64,000 nt of DNA from Bacillota bacterium (lineage in GTDB: Bacteria; Bacillota; Clostridia; Acetivibrionales; DTU013): assembly GCA_023426125.1 (NCBI GenBank), contig JAFABI010000087.1:1-64000 (forward strand), given 5' to 3'. The position numbers were made by a program, and so were the translations under genes. Of the stretch, positions 16,020 through 25,157 are shown piece after piece. The notes beneath the pieces are model-generated. The model was not told the origin of the DNA and searched no databases. It saw only the letters and a list, made by a program, of their open reading frames with translations. Numbering within the stretch: the stretch's first letter is position 1; every line of letters begins with the position of its first letter.

Positions 16020-16652
16020 CTATTTGGTTCCAAATAATCTGTCGCCCGCATCACCAAGGCCTGGCACTATATAACCGTGGTCGTTCAGCTTTTCATCGAC
16101 GGAGGCGCAATATACCTCCACATCGGGATGATCCCTGTTGATTTTTTCAATTCCGGCTTTCGCCGCAATCAGGCACATAAGCTTAATATTACCGACACCC
16201 TTTTCTTTTATAAAACTGATGGCTGCAGATGCCGAACCTCCTGTGGCAAGCATTGGGTCAAGAACTACGATTTCTCTTTCGGCTGCGTCGACAGGCAGCT
16301 TGCAGTAGTATTCCACAGGCTGTAAAGTGTCGGGATCGCGATAAAGGCCAATATGACCCACTTTTGCCATGGGCAGCAAATTCAGCATTCCGTCCACCAT
16401 GCCGAGACCTGCCCTCAAGATAGGAACGATTCCAAGTTTTTTACCCGAGATGACCTTTGTTTTGGCAATTCCGACAGGAGTCTCTATTTCTACTTCCTTT
16501 AACGGCATGTTTCTTGTTACTTCATATCCCATAAGCATTGCAATTTCCGACACAAGCTCCCTGAATTCCTTAACGGTGGTGTTTTTGTCCCTGAGAAGAG
16601 AGATTTTGTGCTGGATCAAGGGATGATCAAATATAAATACTTTTTCCATCAT
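16020..16652 (-). CDS. upp: Uracil phosphoribosyltransferase
   Basis: Salvages uracil with PRPP to make UMP. PRPP-binding loop VVLDPMLATGGSA and the uracil-binding C-terminus ASVDEKLNDHGYIVPGLGDAGDRLFGTK are intact; 210 aa is the usual length. GGAGG is seven bases before the first of two adjacent ATGs, so the start is 16652. A further 43 upstream in-frame codons read as non-homologous sequence overlapping rpiB and are rejected. Confidence 0.95.
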   Translation of the reverse strand: MMEKVFIFDHPLIQHKISLLRDKNTTVKEFRELVSEIAMLMGYEVTRNMPLKEVEIETPVGIAKTKVISGKKLGIVPILRAGLGMVDGMLNLLPMAKVGHIGLYRDPDTLQPVEYYCKLPVDAAEREIVVLDPMLATGGSASAAISFIKEKGVGNIKLMCLIAAKAGIEKINRDHPDVEVYCASVDEKLNDHGYIVPGLGDAGDRLFGTK

Positions 16653-16674
16653 TGCGCAGCCTCCATTTTTTTTA

Positions 16675-17124
16675 TTATTTAAGGTATTTTGCCTCAACTG
16701 CCGATATCTTGTCCACTCTGATCTTATGCCTGCCGCCGGTGAATGAGGTGTTGAGCCAGGTCTCCACGATGTCCAGCGCAAGTCCCGGGCCTATGACCCT
16801 GGCTCCAAGGGCGAGGATGTTGGCGTCGTTATGCTCCCTGCTCATTCTTGCCATATAGCAGTCGGTACAAAGAGCGGCCCTGATTCCGGGAACCTTGTTT
16901 GCGGTTATGGAAATGCCGATGCCTGTTCCGCAAATAATGATTCCCTTTTCACATTCGCCGCCTGCGACTGCTTCCGCCACTGATTTTCCAAAATCGGGAT
17001 AGTCTACCGAGGTTCTTGTGTCGCATGAACCGAAGTCTTTATATTCAAGTCCCCTGGAACTTAAATATTTTGTTATTTCCGTTTTCAAATCATAACCGCC
17101 GTGGTCGCTTCCAATTGCAATCAT
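16675..17124 (-). CDS. rpiB: Ribose-5-phosphate isomerase B
   Basis: Interconverts ribose-5-P and ribulose-5-P in the pentose phosphate pathway. 149 aa of the RpiB/LacAB family: IGSDHGGYDLK at the N-terminus, VDYPDFG, the GIIICGTGIGISITANK active-site loop with its Cys, and AxxSREHNDANIL. Start ATG 17124 with GGAGG upstream. Ends 22 bases before upp. Confidence 0.95.
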   Translation of the reverse strand: MIAIGSDHGGYDLKTEITKYLSSRGLEYKDFGSCDTRTSVDYPDFGKSVAEAVAGGECEKGIIICGTGIGISITANKVPGIRAALCTDCYMARMSREHNDANILALGARVIGPGLALDIVETWLNTSFTGGRHKIRVDKISAVEAKYLK

Positions 17125-17203
17125 CAATCTTTCCTCCGTTTTATATTTTATAGTATTGATTTATCAAGTTCAACTTTTTTTTATTCTATCTTTAATTCGG
17201 ATC

Positions 17204-17328
17204 TGTCATTGCGAGGGTCACTTACAGCAAATTCAACCTGCTTTGAAAAATGAGATTCCCAGGCTGTATGGGCGTACAGCAGGCAAAGCCTGCTTCCAGC
17301 CCACGTCGATTGCTCCTCAGAATGGCAA
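17204..17328. repeat. Dispersed repeat, family C (copy 2)
   Basis: Begins TGTCATTGCGAGGGTCACTT and ends with a degraded reverse complement (ATTGCTCCTCAGAATGGCA). It contains the hairpin GCAGGC AAA GCCTGC. It fills the rpiB-ywlE gap and has no coding content. Confidence 0.5.
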
Positions 17329-17336
17329 AGAAAATT

Positions 17337-17843
17337 TCACATTCCGAATTGAAGTAATCGCTCCGTCAGCTTGTCCACAGCCTCCTTGATTTCCATGGCA
17401 CATCGGCTGTAGATGGGAAGCGCTTTGCCATAAGGGTCGGATATGTCAAGGCTGCGGAGGTTGTCCCGGGAATAATAGGTCCGGGACTGCCCGTTTTCGA
17501 TAAATTCCTTCAATGTGTAGGTCTTTCCTATGGCTTCCGGATATTCGGAAAGGATGGATTCCTTCTGGGAAAGAGTCATGGTCAGTATCAAGAAGGCTTC
17601 GAAGACCGCCTTTTCATTCAATGCGGAAGCGGCATGACCGGATATGTCTATTTTCCAGTCGGACAGCATAACCTCCCTTGAATGGCTGCTGGCGCGGTCT
17701 CCCGGATAAGCGAAGATCCCCGCCGAGGATGCGTGAAACCTGGAAGATAGCTGAGGATCCTTTGTCAGCGCGGTTTTCATAAATCCCTCCGCCATCGGGC
17801 TCCTGCATGTATTGCCTGTACATACGAATAAGATTTTTTTCAT
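17337..17843 (-). CDS. ywlE: Low-molecular-weight phosphatase, YwlE type
   Basis: Cys-based phosphatase; the Bacillus homologue removes phosphate from protein arginine. Signature VCTGNTCRSPMAEG, with Thr at the position that distinguishes arginine phosphatases, starts at residue 6; the general-acid loop is DISDPYG near residue 138. 168 aa. I start at MKKILFV (AAAGGG upstream). The 19 in-frame codons before it are translated family-D repeat and are not real protein. Sits next to sua5, the usual Firmicutes order. Confidence 0.9.
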   Translation of the reverse strand: MKKILFVCTGNTCRSPMAEGFMKTALTKDPQLSSRFHASSAGIFAYPGDRASSHSREVMLSDWKIDISGHAASALNEKAVFEAFLILTMTLSQKESILSEYPEAIGKTYTLKEFIENGQSRTYYSRDNLRSLDISDPYGKALPIYSRCAMEIKEAVDKLTERLLQFGM

Positions 17844-17860
17844 GTGCAACCCTTTCAAAA

Positions 17861-18031
17861 GGGGACATTCCCTCCAATCAAACAGGGACATTCCCTCCAA
17901 TCAAACAGGGACATTCCCTCTAATCAAACGGGGACATTCCCTCCCTATATCCTGTGACCCATAACTCAGTGGGTGTGTCCCCGCACCTTATATTCCGTGA
18001 CTGTAACTTAAGCGGGTGTGTCCCCGTACCC
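17861..18031. repeat. Composite repeat with 23-bp tandem units, family D (copy 2)
   Basis: Three and a half near-identical 23-bp units (start points 17861, 17884, 17907, 17930) of the form GGGACATTCCCTCCAATCAA. Then come two terminal units ending AGTGGGTGTGTCCCCGCACC and AGCGGGTGTGTCCCCGTACC. Fills the gap between ywlE and sua5. There are no unique spacers, so it is not a CRISPR array. Confidence 0.8.
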
Positions 18032-18032
18032 T

Positions 18033-19085
18033 TTATACCTTCACAATATTGTAGCCTGAAGCCTTTACAAGGCGGTTCATAACGGCGGAGCCGATCCCCT
18101 GGTCGCCTATGGACTCTGCAAGTACGACCTGTACATCCTGGCTGTCAAACTCCCTTAATATATAAAACAGCCTGGAGGCTATGGTATCGGGCTTTTTTCT
18201 GCTTCCCATGGTGATCGCCTCCATACCATGGTAATTATCTATGGTTTCATCCGTTGCAAGGACGGTGGTTTTTATACCATCCCCGGTATTTTGCCTGTAT
18301 ATTCTTTTTATTTCTTCGCCGACGTTTTCAAGCCTTCCCTCAAAGACAATGATCCGGGCTTTCGGAGCGTAATGCCTGTATTTCATCCCGGGTGATCGGG
18401 GAATATGTATCCCTGCTTCATCCTCCCTAAGGGAAGGGCAGGTATCAACTCTGCCAAGGACGGATTCCAGCTGTTCACGGGTTACTCCCCCCGGCCTTAG
18501 AATAGCAGGGATGGGCGAGGTAATATCAAGGACCGTTGATTCAAGGCCTACTGCCACGCTGCCGCCGTCGATAATAACATCCACCTTTCCCTCCAGGTCG
18601 TCAATGACATGCCGGGCGCAGGTCGGGCTGGGTTTTCCCGAGCTGTTGGCGCTTGGCGCCGCCACGGGGATGCCTGCGGCTTTGATGAGCGAAAGTGCGA
18701 TGGGATGGGAAGGCATACGCACGGCAACGGTGTCAAGGCCAGCTGTAACAATATAGGGTATCGCTGAGGATCGGGGTATGACCAGCGTCAGCGGTCCCGG
18801 CCAGAAATTCTTAATGAGTATCTCCGCAACTTCGGGCTTTGAAACGGTAAGCCTGTCCAGATCCTGGCTATCGGCGACGTGTACGATCAGCGGGTTATCG
18901 GAAGGTCTGCCCTTGGCCTTGAATATCGTTGAAACAGCGGATGCGTTGAGTGCATTTGCGCCAAGACCATACACCGTTTCGGTGGGAAAAGCCACCAAAC
19001 CGCCGTTTTTGAGTACTTCTGCCGCATACGCCAGCTTGTCCGGTTCGGGGCTATGGATGTTGATTTGTATGATATCCGTTTTCAA
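18033..19085 (-). CDS. ywlC: L-threonylcarbamoyladenylate synthase
   Basis: Makes the threonylcarbamoyl-AMP used for the t6A modification at position 37 of ANN-decoding tRNAs. The N-terminal Sua5/YrdC domain has GGLVAFPTETVYGLGANA, KGRPSDNPLIVHV and PSANSSGKPSPT. A C-terminal Sua5 domain follows after about residue 210, so this is the long Sua5 form. The ATG at 19103 directly follows the ZIP stop without a ribosome site; GGAG nine bases before a TTG at 19085 suggests the start used here. Confidence 0.92.
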   Translation of the reverse strand: MKTDIIQINIHSPEPDKLAYAAEVLKNGGLVAFPTETVYGLGANALNASAVSTIFKAKGRPSDNPLIVHVADSQDLDRLTVSKPEVAEILIKNFWPGPLTLVIPRSSAIPYIVTAGLDTVAVRMPSHPIALSLIKAAGIPVAAPSANSSGKPSPTCARHVIDDLEGKVDVIIDGGSVAVGLESTVLDITSPIPAILRPGGVTREQLESVLGRVDTCPSLREDEAGIHIPRSPGMKYRHYAPKARIIVFEGRLENVGEEIKRIYRQNTGDGIKTTVLATDETIDNYHGMEAITMGSRKKPDTIASRLFYILREFDSQDVQVVLAESIGDQGIGSAVMNRLVKASGYNIVKV

Positions 19086-19103
19086 GATTCCATTCTCCAG
19101 CAT

Positions 19104-19841
19104 TTAGTTTAATACTGATACTATTATACCACAAATTATCCCTGCCACATTCCCTAATGAGGAAAGTCTTCCAAGATAAAGCCTTTTTGATTCGGGAACC
19201 AGTTCTCCATAAACGATGTAGAGCATTGCCCCGCCGGCAAAGCCAAGGCATACGGCGATGAAGACGCTGGAGATTCCGCTGAGCACCGATCCGAACAAGG
19301 CCCCCAGGCCCATTGGAACCCCTGAGAGAACCGTCAGGGCAAAGGCTTTAAGCCTGGAAAAGCCGCCGGCTCTCATGGGCACCGCCATGGCAATCCCTTC
19401 GGGGATGTCATGAATCATGATGACGGCCGTAATGGTGAATCCCAGGCTGGCGGAGGCTTCAAAACCGGAACCCACGGCAAAGCCCTCCGGAAAATTGTGC
19501 AGGGCAATGGCGATGGCCATAAGGATTCCGGCCCGTAGCAGTCCTTTATTCTTTCCTGATTTAAAAATACGGGAATTTTTTATTGAATTTTCAATAACGA
19601 CGATGGTGATTACCCCAAATATAACGCCGGAAAGGGTATAAAACACCCCGCCGTTTTCAAAGGCTTCAGGTATCAGCTCAAAGCATACGACTGCCGTCAT
19701 CAGGCCCGCCGAAAACTCCAGGATGACACACATGGCCCGGTTTGTAATCTTGTTCACAAAGAACGCGGCCAATCCTCCTATACCGGTACCGGTAATCCCT
19801 GAGAGAAGGCCCAGGAGGGTGATATTCATAATGTGATTCAT
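19104..19841 (-). CDS. ZIP-family metal transporter
   Basis: Membrane transporter of about eight helices, 245 aa. The paired metal-site motifs HNFPEG (helix 4) and HDIPEG (helix 5) place it in the ZIP/GufA family, which imports zinc or other divalent metals. No His-rich cytoplasmic loop. Its stop is immediately followed by an ATG in the sua5 frame, so the genes are tightly linked. Metal specificity cannot be told from sequence. Confidence 0.9.
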   Translation of the reverse strand: MNHIMNITLLGLLSGITGTGIGGLAAFFVNKITNRAMCVILEFSAGLMTAVVCFELIPEAFENGGVFYTLSGVIFGVITIVVIENSIKNSRIFKSGKNKGLLRAGILMAIAIALHNFPEGFAVGSGFEASASLGFTITAVIMIHDIPEGIAMAVPMRAGGFSRLKAFALTVLSGVPMGLGALFGSVLSGISSVFIAVCLGFAGGAMLYIVYGELVPESKRLYLGRLSSLGNVAGIICGIIVSVLN

Positions 19842-19905
19842 AAACGCCTCGGAAAATAAGCTTTTAACTTATTCTATTCCGAAGGCGCCGCCAATATTAT
19901 ACCAA

Positions 19906-20985
19906 TCAATCTTCCTCGTCGCTTCCGCTGCCAAGCTTGTCGGACTGGTCGGCCGTAATGAGGGAATCAATGATTTCGTCAAGGTCGCCGTCGGTGATCT
20001 CATCGATCTTGTAAAGCGTCAAGCCTATGCGGTGGTCGGTGACTCTGCCCTGGGGGAAGTTGTAGGTCCTTATCCGCTCGCTTCTGTCGCCGGTCCCTAC
20101 CTGGCTTTTGCGTGCCTGTGCAATTTCCGAATTCTGCTGCTGCGAAGCGGCGTCATATAGTTTTGAACGCAGGACTTTCATAGCCTTGTCTTTGTTCTTG
20201 AACTGCGATCTTTGATCCTGGCAGGTGACTACGATTCCGGAAGGCAAATGCGTTATGCGGATGGCCGAATCCGTTTTGTTAATGTGCTGCCCGCCGGCTC
20301 CCGATGCTCTGTAGGTGTCAATCTGCAAGTCATTGGGGTTAATATCCACGTCAACTTCATCCACCTCCGGCAGGACCGCCACGGTAACGGTAGAGGTGTG
20401 AATCCTTCCGCTGGATTCGGTGGAAGGGACCCTTTGGACCCGGTGAACTCCGCTTTCATACTTCAATTTGCTATATGCACCCTTTGCTTCGATGGAAAAA
20501 ACGATTTCCTTGAAGCCTCCGATCTCCGTCTCGTTTGCATCCAGTATCTCGGTCTTCCAGCGGTTTCGCTCGCCATACCTTGTATACATCCGGAAAAGTA
20601 CGCCGGCAAACAAAGCCGCTTCTTCACCGCCTGCACCGCCTCTGATTTCCACAATTACACTGCGGTCGTCGTTGGGATCTTTGGGAAGCAGCAGAATTTT
20701 CAGTTCCCTGGAGATCTGCACCAGCTTTTCTTTGCAATCTTCGAATTCCGACTGAACCATTTCCCGGAAATCCTTGTCCAGCGTATCATCCAGCATTTCC
20801 CGGGCTTCTTTTATGTCATTGTTTACCTTTTTGTATTCCCTGTATTTGGCAACGATCTCTCCCAGCTCCGAGTACTCCTTCATCAGCCTGCGGTATTCCT
20901 CCTGGTTGCCCAGCACCTGCGGATCGCTCAGTCTGTGGTTTATCTCTTCGTACCTGTTTTCTGCCACTTCCAACCTGTCAAACAT
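19906..20985 (-). CDS. prfA: Peptide chain release factor 1
   Basis: Reads UAA and UAG and releases the peptide. The codon-reading tripeptide is PST (family PxT) in VPSTESSGRIHTST, and the catalytic GGQ is in GAGGQHINKTDSAIRITH. About 359 aa. Start at MFDRLE, with AGGTG four bases upstream overlapping an earlier in-frame ATG. PxT rather than SPF marks it as RF1, not RF2, so no programmed frameshift is expected. Confidence 0.96.
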   Translation of the reverse strand: MFDRLEVAENRYEEINHRLSDPQVLGNQEEYRRLMKEYSELGEIVAKYREYKKVNNDIKEAREMLDDTLDKDFREMVQSEFEDCKEKLVQISRELKILLLPKDPNDDRSVIVEIRGGAGGEEAALFAGVLFRMYTRYGERNRWKTEILDANETEIGGFKEIVFSIEAKGAYSKLKYESGVHRVQRVPSTESSGRIHTSTVTVAVLPEVDEVDVDINPNDLQIDTYRASGAGGQHINKTDSAIRITHLPSGIVVTCQDQRSQFKNKDKAMKVLRSKLYDAASQQQNSEIAQARKSQVGTGDRSERIRTYNFPQGRVTDHRIGLTLYKIDEITDGDLDEIIDSLITADQSDKLGSGSDEED

Positions 20986-21268
20986 ACTACACCTCATGGA
21001 ATTATTTTGGATATGCCCTTTGCAAGCTTAAATCCAGGGCTTGCAGCTAAAAGCCGCGGTGACTTTTTTAAGCAATCAATATTATAGCATAGATACATTT
21101 TTTATTCCAGATTCAGATAGATATCCTTAATTCGTAACCTTTTGAACTTGAAGAAGATGGACAATTTCCATTACATAATATAAAATTTAAGGGTATGCAA
21201 ATGAGCCGTAAGGGGCAATAAGGGCCGGAAGGCCTTTAAGTGCCTGTTTTCCATTGGAAGAGAGGCGG

Positions 21269-22495
21269 ATGAGGATATTGGATGGGCATGTCGAAAGCCG
21301 GCTGCTGAGTTTTTTCTATATTGCAATCGCAATGGCTGCAATCAATCTGATCGTGCAGAATCTTGACCGATTCTGGCTTATGCTGCTGCTTTCGGGCATC
21401 TTTGCATTGATGTTCAGCATCCGCAATATCCTTTTTTATCCTCAGGACGGAATGCATATATGGGCATATGCATCTTTTGCGGCCAATCTGGCGGTGACTT
21501 ATTGGATGGGCAGCCTGGACCCGGGCAGGACGGTTTTTTTCTATTGCCTGATCCTGGTCTGTGATGCGGTAATCGGCACGACGCTTTGGTTTGCGGGAGT
21601 GCTTGCCGTAGGCTGCTATTTTGTTTATTTTTATGTCGGCTATATTTCTACCGGGCTGATCCGGAGTATTCCTCTCCAACAAATTGGCTATGAGGTTCTT
21701 GCTTTTTCAGGTGTTTTCTGTCTGATGTGCCTGGTTAAATACTCCGTCAGCCAGCAGGGGAAGTTTAAAAGCATGATGTTTGCCCTCAAGCAGAAGACAA
21801 AACAACTGGAGGACGCATACCAGAAATTGAAGAAAACCTCGGGCGACCTGGAAGAGGTCACAATTCTCAGGGAGCGCAACCGTATTGCGCGTGAAATCCA
21901 TGATACCGTCGGACATACGCTGACGACGGTGCTGATGGAACTGGAAGCCGGTGAAAGATTGATCCCGCGGGATCCGGCCCTTGCCCGTGAAAAGCTTGGG
22001 CTGGCCAGGGGCCAGGTTCGCAAGGGCTTGAACGACATCAGGGAGTCGGTATCCATATTGAAAACCGGCCGGGAAATGATGGGGCTGAAAGCTTCCATCC
22101 AGCTCTTGATTGAGGAAACCATAAACCATGGGGCAGTATACTTCCACGATGAAATCGGTGAACTTCCTTCCCTGACAGAGCAGCAGGAAAAGGCATTGTA
22201 CCGGGCTTTGCAGGAGGGGATTACAAATGGGATCCGGCATGGGGGAAGCACGGCCTTTGTCTTCCAGCTGGAGTATGAAAACGGCGCGGTCCGTTTTTTT
22301 CTGCAGGATAATGGAAAGGGTACCGACCGGATTGTTTTTGGTTTCGGGTTAACCGCCATGCAGCAGCGTGTGCGGGAGGCCGGCGGTGAGTTCCACATCA
22401 GCTCCCGGCTGGGGGAAGGGTGCTGCATCGAAATCCGGATTCCGGCAGGAAGCGTGGGTACGGCGGGAAATAGGCCGGCGGAAGGAGGAGTTTGA
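21269..22495 (+). CDS. Sensor histidine kinase, NarL/DesK type
   Basis: About 408 aa. Five or six membrane helices in the first 170 residues with no large outside domain, a coiled coil (KQKTKQLEDAYQKLKKTSGDLEE), a HisKA_3 dimerisation helix with phospho-accepting His in RNRIAREIHDTVGHTLT, and an ATPase domain (LQEGITNGIRHGG N-box; DNGKGTDRIVFGFGLTAMQQRV). It probably senses the membrane or a ligand there and phosphorylates the next protein. I prefer ATG 21269 after GAGAGG over a TTG five codons earlier. Its stop touches the regulator's ATG. Confidence 0.9.
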   Translation: MRILDGHVESRLLSFFYIAIAMAAINLIVQNLDRFWLMLLLSGIFALMFSIRNILFYPQDGMHIWAYASFAANLAVTYWMGSLDPGRTVFFYCLILVCDAVIGTTLWFAGVLAVGCYFVYFYVGYISTGLIRSIPLQQIGYEVLAFSGVFCLMCLVKYSVSQQGKFKSMMFALKQKTKQLEDAYQKLKKTSGDLEEVTILRERNRIAREIHDTVGHTLTTVLMELEAGERLIPRDPALAREKLGLARGQVRKGLNDIRESVSILKTGREMMGLKASIQLLIEETINHGAVYFHDEIGELPSLTEQQEKALYRALQEGITNGIRHGGSTAFVFQLEYENGAVRFFLQDNGKGTDRIVFGFGLTAMQQRVREAGGEFHISSRLGEGCCIEIRIPAGSVGTAGNRPAEGGV

Positions 22496-23143
22496 ATGAT
22501 CCGTATTTTAGTAGCGGATGACCAGTCTTTAATTCGGGATGGGCTAAAAACAGTGCTGGACCTTGAAGAGGGCATAAAAGTAGTCGGAACTGCACGGGAT
22601 GGAAAAGAAACCCTGGAAAGCGCCAGGTATTTACAGCCGGATGTAATTCTGCTGGACATCCGCATGCCATCCGTGAACGGGGTTGACTGTGTAAAGCAAA
22701 TGAGGCAGGCCGGTTTGACGGCAAAGGTGCTGATGCTGACCACCTTTGACGACGAAGAATATATCCTTGAGGCGTTGGCCAATGGAGCCAACGGCTATCT
22801 GCTGAAGGATATTGAAATGGATAAGCTGGTCGAAGCGATCCGGGATGCGGCAGCAGGCAAAATGATCCTGCCTCCTTCGGTTGCCGCAAAGCTGGCCAAC
22901 GGGCTGACCAAGCTCTACAGCCGGCGGACAGATGAGAATCTGGCGGCGGCTCTGAATTTGACGGAACGGGAAGCGAAAATTGCTTCCATGATGGTACAGG
23001 GCTTTACCAACCGGCAGATCGCAACTGCATTGCATATTTCGGAAGGGACAGTCCGCAATTATATAAGCGGGGTGTATGGGAAGATCGGAATCGCCGACCG
23101 GACACAAGCCGTGCTTTTTTTAAAGGAACATATGGGTGGTTGA
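22496..23143 (+). CDS. NarL-family response regulator
   Basis: 215 aa. Receiver domain with phospho-accepting Asp54 (VILLDIRMP), conserved Thr/Lys (LMLTTFDD, YLLKDI), then a LuxR-type HTH (LNLTEREAKIASMMVQGFTNRQIATALHISEGTVRNYISGVYGKI). Coupled to the kinase upstream. By position it should control the ABC/MoxR operon 200 bases downstream, where a perfect palindrome lies. Confidence 0.93.
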   Translation: MIRILVADDQSLIRDGLKTVLDLEEGIKVVGTARDGKETLESARYLQPDVILLDIRMPSVNGVDCVKQMRQAGLTAKVLMLTTFDDEEYILEALANGANGYLLKDIEMDKLVEAIRDAAAGKMILPPSVAAKLANGLTKLYSRRTDENLAAALNLTEREAKIASMMVQGFTNRQIATALHISEGTVRNYISGVYGKIGIADRTQAVLFLKEHMGG

Positions 23144-23242
23144 AAAGCCCCTTTATTCATTGTGCACAGTGCTGTTTTTTTGACATATCGGCCAGCTGCA
23201 GTGCCATATAACGCATTAATACCTGTAAACACAGTTGTTTTT

Positions 23243-23270
23243 ATGACAGCTGTCATTCTTTTTATGACAG
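23243..23270 (+). promoter_or_regulatory. Palindromic operator candidate
   Basis: ATGACAGCTGTCAT at 23243-23256 is a perfect 14-bp palindrome, with an extra half-site ATGACAG at 23264-23270. It lies about 90 bases before the FtsX-like gene. A NarL-type dimer encoded just upstream is the obvious candidate to bind it. Inference only. Confidence 0.4.
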
Positions 23271-23342
23271 AAGATATGACTGGAGAAACTACCGGCCGAA
23301 AGAAAAAAAGTTTAGGATGGAAGCATCAAAGGGGGATTCCGG

Positions 23343-24482
23343 ATGAAACCGTTGGCTGTTTTCCGCTACTATTTGTTAAATAAAAGAAAATCCATCGCAA
23401 TTTTTTGCGCCATTTCCCTCAGCGTTTTTTTACTTTATTTCGTGCAAATGCTGATTGATTCGGCACTTTCCATCAATTACCGGACCTTTGTGCTTCCGCA
23501 GAAATATTTTGCCAGCATCACCGCAAGGTCAAAAGTGATTGACGCCAGGCTGATGGGACAGCTAAAATCGATGGAACAGGTAGAGAAGCTGATACCCTGG
23601 ATATCCCGTTATACCAATTTTGACAGCAGTATCGGAGGCAGGATCGGTACCAAGGTAATCACGGGAAACCAGGCAGACATTCTTCTGCTGATGAAGAAAA
23701 TGGGATTAAAGCTGAAAGCAGGCAGATTACCTGAACCGGGGACCAGCGAGATTGCTTTGCATGAATTGGTTGCAGTAAATAAGAAGCTCAAGGTGGGTGA
23801 CAGGATCGGCAACAATCTGGTACAAGATGAAGTCATCGAGGGAGAAAAGGTAATTTCCGGATTAATCCAGGGGGAGAGCATCATCTCCTTTGATTCGCTG
23901 GAATACTGGATGGAGAAACATAAAAACGGGTATAAGGATTATTCACTGGGAATTATTCTTCTCCCTAAAGAAGGCGCCATGAGCCAGCTTGAACGGAGTT
24001 TGAACCAACTGGACACCATCGGGCTGGAAGTCCGAACCTATACCTCGGTGGCATTGCAGGCCGCAAAAGAAACCGAAAGCATCCACATGCTGCTGACGAT
24101 GATCAACATGATGGTGATTGCCATTGTATCGATCTGCACCGGCTTTATCAGCTATATCTATTTTGCCCAAAGACAGGGCGAGTTCGGTATTCTGGGAGCC
24201 ATGGGCTATACGCGGCAGGAAATCATCCGCAAGGCGTTTTTTGAAATTTTCTGGATCGATCTGGTAAGCTTCGGTGTGGGAATATTGCTTTCATGGGCGG
24301 CCGGACTTGTCCTGAACCTGGCGGTTTTCATGCCCAAAGGCCAGCCCCTTGTCCTCTGGGAACCGGACTATGTTGTAAAAGCCGTCTGCGTCCCTGTTTT
24401 TGCCATCCTGTTCAGTGTGATTCCAGTCTGGCGGATGCTTAAGAGACTGGACCCGGTCAGCACGATCGAAAGGGTGGTGTGA
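23343..24482 (+). CDS. FtsX/MacB-like ABC transporter permease
   Basis: 379 aa. One N-terminal membrane helix (about 17-38), a large external domain (about 40-260), then three helices near 265-290, 315-340 and 350-370, the classic single-unit FtsX/MacB layout. The cytoplasmic coupling segment is RQGEFGILGAMGYTRQEI. Pairs with the ATPase starting three bases later. Such transporters move lipids or peptides, or transmit mechanical signals across the membrane rather than importing solutes. Confidence 0.88.
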   Translation: MKPLAVFRYYLLNKRKSIAIFCAISLSVFLLYFVQMLIDSALSINYRTFVLPQKYFASITARSKVIDARLMGQLKSMEQVEKLIPWISRYTNFDSSIGGRIGTKVITGNQADILLLMKKMGLKLKAGRLPEPGTSEIALHELVAVNKKLKVGDRIGNNLVQDEVIEGEKVISGLIQGESIISFDSLEYWMEKHKNGYKDYSLGIILLPKEGAMSQLERSLNQLDTIGLEVRTYTSVALQAAKETESIHMLLTMINMMVIAIVSICTGFISYIYFAQRQGEFGILGAMGYTRQEIIRKAFFEIFWIDLVSFGVGILLSWAAGLVLNLAVFMPKGQPLVLWEPDYVVKAVCVPVFAILFSVIPVWRMLKRLDPVSTIERVV

Positions 24483-24485
24483 GGG

Positions 24486-25151
24486 ATGTATATTGAAGGA
24501 AAACAAATCAGCCTTATCTATGATACCCATAACGAGCAGCCTACCATGGCGTTTCAGGATGTGGACCTGCTGCTGGAAAGCGGAGAAATGACCGGAATCA
24601 TGGGGCCTTCGGGGAGCGGTAAAAGCAGCCTTTTGTATGTATTGTCGGGCTTGAAAAGGCCCAGCTCCGGAGCCGTTTTTTATGATGACGCCGATATCGA
24701 AGGATTTTCCGAGGACGAAAAGGCCAGGATCCGGAGGTGTAAATTCGGATTTATTTTTCAAAGGCATTTTTTAATTGATTACCTGCCTGTGCTGGACAAT
24801 GTTCTTGCGATAGTAAACAGGAAAGATGAGTGCTATCGAAGGTATGCCATGGAGCTTTTGGAGAGATTGAAAATCAGCCATCTTGCAAACCGCAAGCCAT
24901 GGCAGCTGTCCGGCGGGCAGCGGCAGCGGGTTGCGGTGGCCAGAGCCCTTGTGCACGAACCGGCAGTCGTATTTGCGGATGAACCCACGGCTTCGCTGGA
25001 TCATGAGAATGGCAGCGAGGTTATGCAGATCCTTGACGAATACCGGGAAAAAATAAAAACCTCCCTTCTGGTGGTCACCCATGACCGTTCCATTCTGAAG
25101 AATGCCGGCCAGGTGTTGGATATCTGGGATGGACGGCTGAAAAGGCAGTGA
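24486..25151 (+). CDS. ABC transporter ATPase, MacB/LolD type
   Basis: 221 aa. Walker A GPSGSGKSS (about residues 40-48), Q-loop FIFQRHFLIDYLPVLDNV, signature LSGGQRQRVAVARAL, Walker B VVFADEPTASLD, and switch His in VVTHD. Matches the short ATPases that serve FtsX-like permeases. Second gene of the tight six-gene operon. Confidence 0.93.
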   Translation: MYIEGKQISLIYDTHNEQPTMAFQDVDLLLESGEMTGIMGPSGSGKSSLLYVLSGLKRPSSGAVFYDDADIEGFSEDEKARIRRCKFGFIFQRHFLIDYLPVLDNVLAIVNRKDECYRRYAMELLERLKISHLANRKPWQLSGGQRQRVAVARALVHEPAVVFADEPTASLDHENGSEVMQILDEYREKIKTSLLVVTHDRSILKNAGQVLDIWDGRLKRQ

Positions 25152-25157
25152 TGCATC

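Noticed and set aside
16653..16781. N-terminal extension of upp by 43 codons
   Set aside because: Non-homologous to the family, overlaps rpiB, and lies upstream of an ideal GGAGG site.
17844..17900. 19-residue N-terminal extension of ywlE
   Set aside because: It is the translation of a family-D repeat; MKKILFVCTGN is the conserved start.
17861..17948. CRISPR-like array
   Set aside because: The 23-bp units are directly adjacent with no unique spacers, and no cas genes are present.
19906..20985. Release factor 2 with programmed frameshift
   Set aside because: The codon-recognition motif is PST (RF1 type), and the frame is continuous.
21688..22791. 367-codon minus-strand frame opposite the NarL-type kinase and regulator
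   Set aside because: Shadow of two strongly conserved signalling genes; composition is Ser/Pro-rich, as expected from antisense.
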